Shown: positions 13,279 to 25,116 of the stretch, one piece after another | Layout: each line of letters opens with the position of its first letter | How positions within the stretch are numbered: the first letter of the stretch is position 1 | NCBI GenBank assembly: GCA_012295275.1 | Contig: CM022672.1 | Location: 26,371,430-26,430,929, forward strand | Length of the DNA: 59,500 bases | Source of the DNA: Chrysomallon squamiferum | Lineage: Eukaryota > Mollusca > Gastropoda > Neomphalida > Peltospiridae | Direction of reading: 5' to 3' | The notes under the pieces: model-generated | Told to the model about the DNA's origin: nothing | Databases searched by the model: none | Seen by the model: only the letters and a program-made list of their open reading frames with translations | Made by a program: the position numbers and the translations under genes

Positions 13279-16200
13279 GCAGTCATCACTGCAAGAAACA
13301 CAACATGCCTCTGATCAACAAGAACCAAATCAGTCACAACCACCCAACTTCAGGTAGCCATACACAACCAGATTTATTGAAAAACACTCCAAGAAATACT
13401 GCTGGAAACAAAGATGAAGCTGTGCATCCAGCGCGCTCAGTGGGAAACTCCAACCTCAATACAAACATTAACCCTCATCCGTGTTCACATGCAGTGAGTA
13501 ACAAAAACACATCAAATCACATGTACCAAAATGCAGGAGTGACAATGCCTCATCAGGGTGGATGCACCAATTCAGTCGCCATGCCAACAACTGTCAACAA
13601 TGTGAGTGTGGGCACATCAACTTTGTGCAGTGACCCAAACTGTGAGAATCACAATGAGGACAACTGTGATAGCATTGATGACAGCTGTTCAGAAAAAAGT
13701 TCTTCCACATCAGCCTCCAATCAGAAGGATGGTAGCAAATATTGTGATTGTTGCTACTGTGAATTCTTTGGTCATGGCACTGTAAGTAAATTAATGAACA
13801 GATATTCATGTCTTTTAATTCCACATTTATTTATTTAATTAAGTTTTATTTAGTTGTCAGAAATCTCTGTGAGTAAATACTGACAGAATTAAACTTTGTT
13901 TTTGCATGCTACAAGATCCAGTATTAGTGAAAGAAACACATATTTATTTCTAAAGAAGTTATTTTACTCACTGATATTAAGAAAAATTAAACATTTTCAT
14001 TTTAGCCTCCTGCTGCTCAGACAAGCAAGAACTATGCAGAGATGAGAGAAAGATTGAGAAGACGACTCAAGAGAAGGGTTAGTTACTTTCTATAATGATT
14101 TTCACGGAATATTGAAAACTTAATCTATCACATTTGTTTATCATTTATTACAAATATTTTAATTAGAAAAAGCAATTAAATTTTACTCATAATATATCCA
14201 TTTCATAGCAAACAGAAGGTAAGGGTTGTACTGAAGATGGGAAAGAAGACAATGTCCATGATGCTGATCCTTTGGAGATGAAAGGTCTAGAAGAATTGCT
14301 GAGGTTCATAAATGGAACAGAAATGGCACAAGTGGAGGGTAAACCAAGTGCCAAGGCATCAAAAAGGGCTCGTAGAAAACAGAGATTGGTATGTTTTAAT
14401 GAACAGATTTTCCCAAGACATTTTATTGCTGCAGAAAAATAAATGTTAAATTGTGTGAAATCTAAATAATTAATATTGTTAAACATTTTATAGTCTTAAA
14501 GTAAAACTGATCATTCAGATCATAAAATTTATTTCCAAAAATCTAAGTGATCTTATCAGCAGTTATTACTATGAATTAGTATGTCATTAACTCAGAATTA
14601 ACATTAGAAATGACTGTCATTTCTATGCAGAAATATATATTTGTGTAAATATATTATGATTTTCTTTACAGGCTGATCAGAAAGCTGAAGAGGAAAGAAC
14701 ATTGAAAGAAATAGCTGAGCACAAAAAATCACTTGCACAGAAAATTCGTCCTGGTAATCAGGTTTCTACTTCTGATATTAGCTCTGACAAGCATTCATCC
14801 TCAAAAAAGAAGAAAAGCAAACATAAAGAGTCTAAGATGTCTTCTCAGGAAAAGATAGAAGAATCAGTGTCCAAGGTGCAGAATGGGCCAGTTTCAAATC
14901 ACTCAGATTGTCCTTTGAAAAGTAATACCATCACAGTAAATCGTGTCCAGCAGAATGCTCCAGCATCTAAGCAGAGCAAAAATAATAGTAACCCACCGAC
15001 CAAAGAAACAAAAAAAGATCCACCTGGGTCACGGCCACAATCTCAAAATTCCAATGTTAACTCTCCTGTTAGCCAGAAAGCTAAAGTCAGTCAGAAAACA
15101 CTTCCTCAAAATGGGCAAGGTGATGTAAATTTGATGAAGAACAGCAACTCTGTTGACTTGAAATATTTGGAAACTCAACGTAAGAATTCCAGCAATACTC
15201 AAAAAAATAATTTCTTCTCAACTGTGATTCCTGCACAGTATCCAAAACCAGCTCCATCACAGTCAACAAAAAGTCCTGATGTTATTCTTACAAAGAAAGG
15301 AAAAAAACAGACTCCACAGCAGAGTCAGATGCAGCCCATTCACCTGAATGGAACAGCTTGCCTTCCCAGTGAACCATCCAAAAGCTCTGCAAAATCAACT
15401 GTAATTGCTCAACAGCAGCAAAAACAAATGGTAAACAGTGAACCAAAAGAAAAGAAATCATTGGCCAATGGTACAATTCCCACTCTCAATGGTGATATCA
15501 GTAAAGGTCAAGGAAAGAATAATAAAATCTTGACAAGGCAAAAGCAGGATATGCCTGAAAGCAGAATACCACAAGAGCAGGTAAAAAAATAAATAATAAT
15601 AATAATAAAAGTTGGATAGATTTTAACAACATATTGATAGAATGGAGACAAATTTACTTTGATTTTATTTCTGAAACTAGTTTTTGTTGATTTAATATTG
15701 ATATTAACATTTACTGTATCTTTATTTCTAATGTTATCAGACTAAAATGTTATTAATTTTCATTTTCAACATATTTTTAGGTTAAGAATGGGAAGAGCAA
15801 AAAGGGCAAGAAAAAGAACAGAAATGGAGAGGAGTCAAAATGTGTTGGTAGGAATGTTACAGTAACTATTAAAATGCACACAGTAAAAAAAAATTTACAT
15901 CTATTTTTACAATAATATTTTGATGGTATTTAGTTTCAGTTGTAATTTTATCTAACATATTAATCTGCCTTTAAAGTTTTTTGATAAAACATAATTGATT
16001 GCAGTGTGTCACAGTTCTGTGATTTAAAGTACTATACTGATTTTCTTAATGTGATCTTATTTAGATGAAATCTTCATGCCAAGATCAGAGTCGGACCTTG
16101 AAGATGGAAATATGGATGAAGTTGAGCGAGAACTGGAAGAATTTAAAAGGTATTCATATTAATAATCATCTAAAAATAATTATTAAATTAGTAATCTTCC

Positions 16201-16513
16201 ATTTATTTTTCAGACAGCTTAATACTTACGCATTTTTCCCAGATTTATCAGTTTAATTATCTTTTACAATAATCAAATAATGAAATCTAATTGGTATGTA
16301 TTTGCATATTAGAAAAATAAATGTAAAAGACCAGCCTTGAGAATACTGAACATATTGTGATCCAAAAAATACAGCTATTTAATTTCTTTCTTTTCTTTTT
16401 TGTATAGATTCTGCTTTGATAGTCCAAAGCCCAAAAAAAAGGAGAAACTGCAAGTCAATTTTAATCTGAAGGATATCTTTGCTAAAAAGAAGTCTGGTAT
16501 GAGCTGCAGTTAG
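3157..16513 (+). CDS. FAM193A: FAM193A-like protein, complete 20-exon gene, 1512 aa
   Basis: Coding exons: 3157-3309, 5610-5751, 6011-6051, 6311-6394, 6665-6780, 6999-7145, 9388-9598, 9735-9856, 10116-10263, 10436-10557, 11118-11213, 11409-11651, 11972-12251, 12567-13781, 14006-14077, 14209-14388, 14672-15580, 15781-15847, 16065-16149, 16408-16513 (TAG). All introns are GT-AG and all phases close: 4539 nt, 1512 residues; human FAM193A is about 1265. The N-terminus has the family's basic SKKSKRRKNK stretch. Residues 81-120 hold CLFC and CPSC pairs, six CxCxxC motifs follow, then an acidic tract (556-574), LEELLRFINGT (1091-1101) and the family C-terminus VERELEEFKRFCFDS (about 1469-1483). The family is poorly characterised; human FAM193A has been reported to promote p53 activity. 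Low-complexity S/T/N/Q/K stretches suggest a largely disordered, probably nuclear protein. The start is the first ATG in the exon, after an in-frame stop region. Confidence 0.93.
7659..7680. repeat. Perfect 9-bp inverted repeat in FAM193A intron 6
   Basis: AATGGGTTT, then TTTC, then AAACCCATT: a 9-bp stem with a 4-nt loop. A second overlapping pairing exists between TTTTTTC (7665-7671) and GAAAAAA downstream (from 7683). It may be the end of a small palindromic element. Confidence 0.6.
7811..8134 (+). repeat. Two diverged direct repeats, about 184-bp period
   Basis: 7811-7948 and 7998-8134 match across most of their length. Both start TAGTGAAATCG, share ATTTTATGTxCAACTAxAAAGA, and end with ATATTTTTAATAACTTGT. 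By eye about three quarters of positions agree, and the offset is 184 bp at the shared ATTTTATGT block. It is an old local duplication or two units of a satellite-like element. Confidence 0.65.
9388..10557 (+). other. FAM193A: FAM193A exons 7-10: conserved helical core
   Basis: These four exons encode residues 228-428 without low complexity. Examples are LCARDPHQLFLRMESQ, HIKRFNVTWELHNKH and LLHRFLKFQDEMSVIL. The composition is that of a folded, mostly alpha-helical domain and it looks like the most conserved structural part of the protein. Exons 7 and 9 end in phase 0 and exons 8 and 10 in phase 2. Basis: composition and motif pattern; no structure is claimed. Confidence 0.85.
12489..12560 (+). 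repeat. (ATT)n microsatellite next to the exon 14 acceptor
   Basis: A TTA/ATT repeat of about 70 bp ends 6 bp before the CAG of the acceptor at 12566. It occupies the normal place of the polypyrimidine tract and branch point of FAM193A intron 13. Confidence 0.9.
13248..13277 (+). repeat. Coding CAG/CAA repeat (Q10) in FAM193A
   Basis: Ten glutamine codons, six CAG and four CAA, lie in frame in exon 14 (residues 863-872). The CAA interruptions should slow expansion. Confidence 0.95.
14006..16513 (+). other. FAM193A: FAM193A exons 15-20: basic helices, disordered linker and C-terminal domain
   Basis: Exon 15 is a basic helix (YAEMRERLRRRLKRR). Exon 16 has LEELLRFINGT and then KASKRARRKQRL. 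Exon 17 (909 nt) is a K/S/Q/N/P-rich linker with SSSKKKKSKHKESK. Exon 18 is a lysine-rich stretch, a possible nuclear localisation signal. Exons 19-20 carry the FAM193 family tail: DEIFMPRSESDLEDG, VERELEEFKRFCFDS, LQVNFNLKDIFAKKK. The exon 17 donor is CAG|GTAAAA with an (AAT)n tract immediately downstream. Confidence 0.88.
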
Positions 16514-18090
16514 ATGCTGAACAGGGTTTGAGAATATTACCTGAAAATATCTTTGTTGAGGATTCTGGAAATATGATGTTTTTCCCCCTGAATTAAACAT
16601 GTTTTTGGATGTTAACCCTAGAAAAAGGGTAAATTGGACACTGATACTGTAATGCTTGCTGATTATTATTATTCTTATATTTTATTTTATTTTTCCAAAT
16701 ACCATATGATTAATTTTGACATTCATTGTTCAAGTGTTGATCAAGAAGGTATCTTGCTCTTGGATTTAATTTGGAACAGCTGTATTGGATGTGGCGTGAA
16801 ATGTATTTTTTGAAAACTTCATCATGATTTTTTCAGTGTTTTTTTTTGTTTTTTTTTAGGTTTTTTTTTTTATTATTATAATTATTTATTTATTTATATT
16901 ATTTTTAGTTAAGAAATCTTTTCACACTAGTGCTAAAATTATCTGGAAAAAACAAATTGTCATGCAGTGATGTTAATCTTAATTTTTGGGATAATGTTTA
17001 CTATTATATCATGTCAGATTTATTTGTGTTAGGCATTCAAGAAAAATTCCAGTTGCGACTAACTGGTATTTGATGTTCCTATATTTTACTGAACAAATGA
17101 ATGTCTGAAAATGATTTCATCCTAAAATTTTAATTATTTTTAATAACAAAATTCTTCAGTCTGAATTTTTTAAATGATTAGTCTAGTGTATTTTTCCCAG
17201 GGATTGATTTTGACAGGTGTGTTAACATTTGTAAATGCTGAGTTCACCAAATACTGCCTATGTATTTGATCAAAACATGTTTGATGTAAATGTTGGCATA
17301 TATTGATGACTGTTCATGTTTTGGAAGTGGAGATTTGCATTAAATGTTTTATGGATACAAAACTATAGACATTTTTTTTTTTTTTTATGTTCAACAGGTT
17401 GCTTTTGTTGACATGTGCATATCTGTACATGACTTAAATGAATGTCACTGACAATTACTACTATTGCTGCTATGCAAAAACTGTACAACACATAATTATT
17501 TGAATTGGTCAGCGTTTAAAAGAAATGACATTGTAATGCAACTGAAATAGTTGGTATTTGCTCTGTTATCTTTTATTTTGCTAGCCTTTCTTGTGCATAT
17601 TTATTTTGTGTGATTTGATTGCGATAATGCAGATGAACACATTTTTGTAACGGCGGCTGCAGTAATGGTTCATCTGTTTTGAGCTTGTGTTTGTATTTTT
17701 GGCCATTTGACTGTGTGGCTTGAATGCATGGAATTATATCATGATCAGATTCTCATTGCAGGCAACTCACTGTTTGTTGGGCTTGATTTACCCTCATGTA
17801 TTTTAGCCTGTATATTACCTATATAAAACTTAAGTTACATGTTTTACACATATTGTCTTTTGTTGTTTTCTATTCCACTGGCACTAGCAGCAGAACAAAT
17901 ATTCTTATAGAAATATGACTCAACCTCTAGAGGTTTCAATGAAAGCATGTTGTAAAACGGGGATCACATGATCTGTTATTTTTAGGATGTTTTGCATAGT
18001 TACATTTGACAGTTAATCTTGCATTGGAGGACCTCAACTAGATCTTAAAATTTATCTTTTTTTTAACAAAGCTCAATAAATAAACAAAGT
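16514..18090 (+). other. FAM193A: FAM193A 3' UTR (predicted)
   Basis: After the TAG at 16511-16513 about 1.56 kb lacks a canonical AATAAA until the overlapping pair at 18075-18084. The stretch has T-rich runs (16838-16871, 17373-17386) and is otherwise unremarkable. A TTAAGTTACATG-type complex patch lies at 17580-17870. The transcript end is inferred. Confidence 0.5.
18075..18084 (+). terminator. Polyadenylation signal candidate for FAM193A
   Basis: Two overlapping AATAAA hexamers (18075-18080 and 18079-18084) are the first canonical signals after the stop codon. In DNA this AT-rich a hexamer is weak evidence by itself, but its being the first in 1.5 kb helps. Confidence 0.45.
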
Positions 18091-18616
18091 TACTTATTAT
18101 AATAATTAGTGGATAAATTCCTCTGGTAATATTAGCATTAATGTTACATCCACAATAACCTATCAGAAATAAAATCAGTAAATTTATCTCCTTTTTTACT
18201 GTGATTGAAACATTCTAAGTATGGAAAACACCATCACTGACTGATAAAGTTAATAAATATTACAAAAAAAAATATTAACCAAATTTCATTTATATTGTTA
18301 TAGACAATAGATGTATATGTCATTCTTGTTTAAAATACAAGTAAATTAAATTATCTTTCATAATCGTATTCCTCTCTCTTTATTCAAAAACCTAGTATTG
18401 AAAAAACATAGTATGATTATGATAATGTTTTATATTTAACTGCTGCTTTGTGCTGAACTAGACTGTACTTTAAACATTAATAATCTGATTTGAACACCAG
18501 TGATAATTTTAATATTAGAAATAGCTTGCACTGTTATTTTCTCTATAGCTTATACTTTGTTGTTGGAATCAAAATTATCTTGAGGCAGTTTTTTTCCAAT
18601 CACATTCATCTACATT

Positions 18617-18664
18617 GGCTTAACCAAAAACTGGATAACCAAAAACAGGATAACCAAAAACATT
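18617..18664 (+). repeat. Short minisatellite, GGATAACCAAAAACA unit
   Basis: Three consecutive imperfect copies of a 15-16-bp unit (AACCAAAAACTGGAT and AACCAAAAACAGGAT, then AACCAAAAACA) give the repeated LDNQK/QDNQK-type translation in one frame. It is non-coding in context. Confidence 0.7.
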
Positions 18665-19401
18665 CTCAAAGTTTGAGAATAGATGTCAGACTGAAAATAA
18701 TGTAGCCCCAAGTTATTGTTACAGCAGGCAACATTTGAAAAAAGTATTTTATAAGTATTAAATGATGACATCTAGTAACTATTATAAATGCATGTGGTCA
18801 TTATATGAATACAGTTAATGCTAGAGTACCAGTGAATGAGAGGTCTTTTACCCTCAGGGGAAGGAAAACACACAAAAAAAAATTGTATATTTTTGATAAC
18901 ATTTTGACATTCAAAGAAATCAGTAGGGTTGTAAATTGAATCAGTCATCAAAATGATTTCAGAAACATTTTTAAGCTGCTATGAAATGAAAACGAACAAA
19001 TTTGATGTCAGAAAAATTGTTTAATGCAAACAAGTAGCGTTAAGCAAATTATCAATAGCACCATTTGCTATAACACGATTGTGGTCTTCACCATTGCTAA
19101 ATATTAAAAAAGCAAAAAATGAAAAGATATGCTTGATGTTAAGTTTTTTCTGCAATAAAGGTCTCAAGACATCTTAATTAAAATGTTAAAAATACCCAAT
19201 AGCAAACAATATTTTAAAATAAATGCTAAAAAAAACAACACTGGCTATCTCTAAAAGTATGTGGTAAATTTACTCGACAGATTATAGTAATCTAATAGAA
19301 GATGCCTATAGCAGTATTTCTCTTTAGAAGAAATTCACAGGAAGGTTGGGTAAAACATTTGACAAAAATTATGTAATCCTAGAAATAAAGTAATTATTAT
19401 T

Positions 19402-19421
19402 AATATATATATATATATATA
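19402..19421. repeat. (TA)n microsatellite
   Basis: About ten TA units followed by a T run, in the convergent intergenic interval. Confidence 0.9.
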
Positions 19422-20168
19422 TTTTTTTTAAAACAACAAGAATAAAAAATAATAAAGAAACCCCAAAACAATCTACAACTCCTTCTTTTTACCCTGAAGA
19501 AAAGAAAAAAAAAGAAACACCTTGCAGTATTTATTCTAGATGCACATTGTATTGTGAAAGTGAAACAACATTGTTTGGCATTATATACATGAAAGATAAA
19601 AATGAGATGATGTTCTTTTGCAGCAAACTGATCTACACATGTTAACAGTGAAATGTCAAATATAATAAAAATACACTTAAAATAACAACAAAAATTAAGA
19701 GGCCAATAAAACTACAGTTCTGACTAGCAAATCTGTCGAGCATATAACAAAAATAATAAACCTAACAATATTTAATGATACACTGTTTTTCTCACTACTT
19801 TAATTTTTCACAAATCTACACTAAGTTACATACAATAACAAAATTTCTAACTTTATTGTGTTAAAATGAACATAAATAGTGCCCTGAAAGAAATTAAAAG
19901 ATTATCTACTTCGAGAACTGATTATTTTATCACATTTTGACATACAGAAAGGAGGTAGAAGGAAGCAATACATGTAGATTTCTTAAAATTTAAGAAGATG
20001 CAAACCTTGACCTCAGCCCAGCTGTCAACAGCTGTAAAATGTAAACAATACATTGTGGGTGTAATTGTTTAAAGAAAAAAAAAAAAATAAAATAAAATAA
20101 ATTTTTATACAGTTCAAAGGTGTGTTTCTAAGGCAAGTTACAATTATTAAATAAGCTTCAGTCATAAT

Positions 20169-20182
20169 TTTATTTTTTATTT
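20169..20182 (-). terminator. Polyadenylation signal candidate for the long LRRC27 isoform
   Basis: On the minus strand two AATAAA hexamers lie about 210-225 nt after the TGA of the distal last exon. AT-richness makes this only suggestive. Confidence 0.35.
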
Positions 20183-20392
20183 TTCTGATTTCACTTCCAT
20201 CTTTAAAGTTTTGATACATTCAAACACAAAATAAATAATACTGCTTTGACATTTTATCTACATAAATTTTGGAATGTACAAAATATAATGCTGGAAAGTA
20301 AATTCATAAATTTAAAAAGATAAAACAAAAATAAAAAATTCGTTGTGCTATAGTTAAAATAGTTAAATGCTTGAAATTCTTTTTTGGAAAAT

Positions 20393-20476
20393 TCAAGAAA
20401 CGTCAGCAGTATAAGCTCGAAAGCGATACTCCATCTCCTTTCTTCGTGCCATCAGTTCCTTATGCAACTGTTCCGC
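20393..20476 (-). other. LRRC27: LRRC27 distal alternative last exon (11b)
   Basis: A pyrimidine-rich acceptor (TTTCTGTTTCTTTAG) is followed by 27 codons and TGA, starting AEQLHKELMARRKEMEYR. It also begins in phase 0. It resembles exon 11a (LxKxLMxR core) and extends it with an FRAYTADVS tail. Its acceptor is better than that of 11a. Confidence 0.7.
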
Positions 20477-23400
20477 CTAAAGAAACAGAAAAATATGTTA
20501 TTAACATATAAATACAAACATACTAACCATACTGTAATTGAAAAATAATTAAACAAAAAAAATCTTTATAAATAAAGCTAAAACACATCTTTGTAAAAAA
20601 AAAAAAAAATCTATTAATATATATTTTATGTATACAATACACAGTTACATACGCACACTTGACCATAGATGTTAAAAATTACTGTAAGAAATAAATCACC
20701 TTTCTCAAAATTAATAAATTACTCAGAATCCTATGATAAATTTGAAACAGAAGAAAAATTGTAGTATATATATATATATGCACTTAAAATTTTATACACT
20801 GCATTTTTTCTTGTGGTTAATCTCAAGCAGTAGTTTTCACATAAGCTGGCATAATGTTTTGTAACACTGAAAATAATATCTTGGTTGAAACAGTAATTAA
20901 ATATACAATAACCACCCCACCTTTCCTTTTGAAGTTATTACCAAACCACAGAAAAATTACTAACTTGATCACTATTTAAGTTAAATTGCTGTTCAACAGT
21001 CAGTGTTAAAACATTTTCTGTAAGTCTATGCAAAGTCATGTTTGATAATGAAAGCATCAGAGTAAAATGTAATATGGGCATTTGTTCTTGGTTCACAGCA
21101 AAACTCTGGACAATGCTTTTAATTTTATTTAAAAAACTGAATTTCTGTTATTAGAATGAAAAAAATAATGCTGTAACTTAGAAAATATTGATTTGCAATA
21201 TTACAAAATTTCTGTGTCAGCTAAAGTAATATGTTACTGATATAAATAATAAATGTACAATAACTTACAAAAACATATTTTGATTAGGCATAAACTAAAC
21301 TTTTTTCTAATGTGAAGTACAATGATAAAATAATTGCAAAAATTCCTTTTATATTTAAAGAAAATTTTTATCTTGAACTGATAAATGTGTACTTAATTGT
21401 TAAGATCAGGCTATGGTTTCATCTATTAAACTCCTATCACAAAATAAATGAATATTAGAGGCAAGATTTTAATTATTTCCTGAAATTCACTAATAACTTT
21501 ATTTTTCTTAACTAGTAATAATATAAATTTGTTTTTGGTGTATAATCTTAAATTAATTATAATGCTCATTTTATTCTATAACATTAACATTATTTTGATT
21601 GAAATAAACATGATATTTTAAAGCACCTTGAAAACAATACAAAAAATATATCACTATAATGTTCAATAATATTTAATTTTAAATGTACATGAACAACACT
21701 GACAAATTAACAAAAAAAACAAACAAACAAACAAACATCTACTAACATTTATATCTAATTTTTTTTCATGTGGGTAATTTACAAATGAATAAAAATAAAT
21801 AAGATACGTTATAAATAAAATAATTGTTTATCTTTAAAAATATGATTAGGATTATCTTACTTACTTTTGAAAATATACTTTTATAATTCAAGAATATCTT
21901 AGAATCCTTTTCCAAGTATTGAATGCTTTCTTTTTGCTTTGTCTAAATTGAGATCAAGTCATTTGAAGCTGTATTTTACCAATTCTTTCAATTTTACTTA
22001 TTTAATTTAAAATTTGAATTGAATTATGAATATTAAACTTTTACTTATATAAATTTTAATTATATTAATCTTGATTATTCATTTAAGAATATTAAGTTTA
22101 AGTCTTAAATATTAATATCAAAAATTTTAAGATTATACCAGTAAAATTATAAAATTTATAAATAATATATTTCATCTGATTTTTTGTTTTTGTTTTGTTT
22201 AGTTTTTCATGTTCGAAAATATATTTAAGAACAAAAATTAAAAAACTAATATAAATAAAAGAACTAAAACAGCTAAAATGATTGAGGGCATCAATACATG
22301 GATCTATATTTTCTAAAACTAGGTAATTTAAAAAAGATATATAAATAATAATAATAATAAAAATAATTGTTAGAACTGAATATTTTTAATTTCTAAAATG
22401 ATTTTAAGGAATTGTTATACTTTTGATGGACAGTAACGTATTTGCTGAAAAGTAACTAAATTTTTCCATTTTTGTTCTCATTTGCTCTCTCTCTCTTGCT
22501 CTCTCAGTAATTCAAGATACTAATAAAATTTTACACAATGAAAGAATGAATTAAACTTAGTAAAAACTTCTTTTACACCTTTTTCTAAACCTTCAGACTG
22601 CTTAGTTCTAAATTAATGTTACACATTTTCTGGTGTAGATTAATTGTTTCAAGGTATATGAGAAAGAAAAGAATCTACATTTATTATAGATATTTGAAAA
22701 CTGCACACCATTAGTATCATTCCAGTGCTAATTTTAAAGATTATATTACACTGAATTAAAATATATTTGAATGTCCAATAGTTTGTTTGTAACATAGAAA
22801 CAATGTTTATTACATTTTTTTTTTCTACATTTCCTAGATCTTTTATGTGTTGTAAATGGAATTGTGAAGCTACTGTTACATATACATGATTAAAAGCATT
22901 TTGGAAATAATAAAGCAGAAGTATAACTATTATCTTTTTCATTCTTGCAAACTTTCAGCACTGTTATATTAAAAATATTTTAGTAACATTTAAAATAAAT
23001 AATAATCTAAAATGAATTAGAATCAACAATCAATAAAATAAAATATTAAAAAAAAAAAATAATAATAATAAATAAAATCAATAAATTTAAATAAAAAAAT
23101 AATAATAACAATTAAATTTTTTTTTTAAATAAAATCAATATTATCTTAATTACATATTTGTTTAAAATTTTGATAATTATTATTAATTTTTTAGATATTA
23201 AATTAATAATTAAAACACAGAAATATTTATATTTGATAATCTTACTAAACATCTATTCCAAAAATCTAATTTTTGACATAAATGACTACAGGTTAACAAA
23301 ATGTGTATAGTAAAAAAAAAATTAATAATAACAAATAAAATAAAAGTAAGCAATGACTATCATGGATCTTTTTGTATAATTTAAATAAACTATTTGTATT

Positions 23401-24278
23401 ATTAATTTCTACCATAAAGCTACTGTATTCTGATAGAACATGTAACTAAAACTTAATTATTTAATACAATTGTTGATTTTAAACCATTTTGCTACACTCT
23501 GTGTTTATTGTATATTAATATTATTAGAAATACGTTATAAATGCTTTATATGAAAAATTGACTAAATTTATCCTTCTGTTTAAACAAATGCTGCCACAAT
23601 ATTTATCATCTGTTATTTTGTGTATTCAAAAATATATCCTTTAAAATATTCAAAATGCAGTTTTAGTTTATACATATGTACATATATACATATTTCTGGT
23701 AGTTTAAAGATGTTCATATCAGACTAAACAGACTATGAACATGGAACCATTGCTTTGTCTCACTTATAAAGGCATGCCATTGTAATGGTTTTCAGAAAAA
23801 AAGGTATATTTCATTAACATACATCCTTGCTTATAAAAATGTTCCTGCTATTTTCATTTATTTATTTATTTATTTTTTGTTCTGCAGTAGGAATGCATAC
23901 ATTTGGACCAAAGACCAAGGGATGTCCAGTCAACTTACACTGGCATGCAGTTATAAATGAGGGAACATGGTAAATTCAAATCTATATCTATATTAAAATA
24001 TTATCTACATAACTCAATAGGAATAACTAACTATCTGCACTTAACGACCGAGATTTCGATAATTCTGCAATGGAAAAGAATGAAAACTGACTGAATCATA
24101 AAACTGGGTGCCTTACATGAGAAATAAAGTTCATAAAGTTTCTATTAATGAATCAAAGACAGTAATCACAGCTTGAATATCCCCAAAACATAACAACCCA
24201 AAACTAACCTATCAGGTACTTAAATTATTTCATTTCTAATAGTAAATTCACACGTATGGTTCTGTAGATATAATTAAA

Positions 24279-24339
<61 letters not shown>

Positions 24340-25073
24340 AAATAGTAAAAATATAAACATTACTTTAAATAATTATCTTTTTGTGCATCAGTCACAATTT
24401 TTTTTTTTTTTTTTGATCTAGCAATACAAACAAGCATTTTTTAAAATAAGGTGTAATTCAAATCACATTAATAACACAAAATAATAATATTACTAGACTA
24501 ATATCAGTTTTTGACAAGCAAAAACATAAAAACATATATGAGAAAAAGAGGTGCATTTCTTACCACCAGTCAATGCTAAATTTTTAACTATTCTATCTAT
24601 ATACAGTGACTAGAAGAATGCTCAAATTACTTAACAAACCCAAATCTTTAAAAAAAAAAAAAAAAAAAAAAGTTTATTACTGCAAAACGTTTTCTTTAAT
24701 TTATTTATTTTTTTTAAATATTTATAACAATTAAAGAACATGCAATGTACTTTAACAAATTGTGTCTTTACCAAAAGACTTCGTTTATTTGTGTTTCTGA
24801 CTGAATTCTACTTGCAGTTCTTTAAATGACATCACAATTTTACAATTAATTATCTTTTGAGTTGTTTTCAAAGAGAAATGGGTTTGTAATGCTACAGTTA
24901 TAAACTAGCTTTGGCATTTTTCACCTTCAGTGTTCAATCTACTGGTGCAAGATCAACTGTATACACAACTTGTTACCATCTCAAAAAATAAGATTAACAA
25001 TAAAATTTAGGAAAAAAGGAAATAATAACTATAACAATAACAATAACAATAACAACAATAATACAATTATAAC

Positions 25074-25116
<43 letters not shown>

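Larger units (their letters stand above)
11118..13781 (+). other. FAM193A: FAM193A exons 11-14: CxCxxC cluster, acidic tract, large disordered exon
   Basis: Exon 11 ends with CHCPRC (452-457) and exon 12 opens with CPCDEC (462-467). Exon 13 carries the acidic run NDYDDDDDDEEDEEGDEE (557-574) and CDCHHC (620-625). Exon 14 is 1215 nt. It opens with CQCHAC (643-648), contains a 10-residue glutamine run (863-872, bases 13248-13277), is rich in S/T/N/H/P, and closes with CDCCYC followed by EFFGH (1028-1038). Intron 12 is 320 bp and intron 13 is 315 bp. Confidence 0.88.
18091..20168. other. Convergent intergenic interval
   Basis: This lies between the 3' ends of the two convergent genes. It contains a short minisatellite at 18617-18664, a (TA)n run at 19402-19421 and A-rich stretches. 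No coding exon was seen on either strand. Part may be additional 3' UTR of either gene. Confidence 0.5.
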
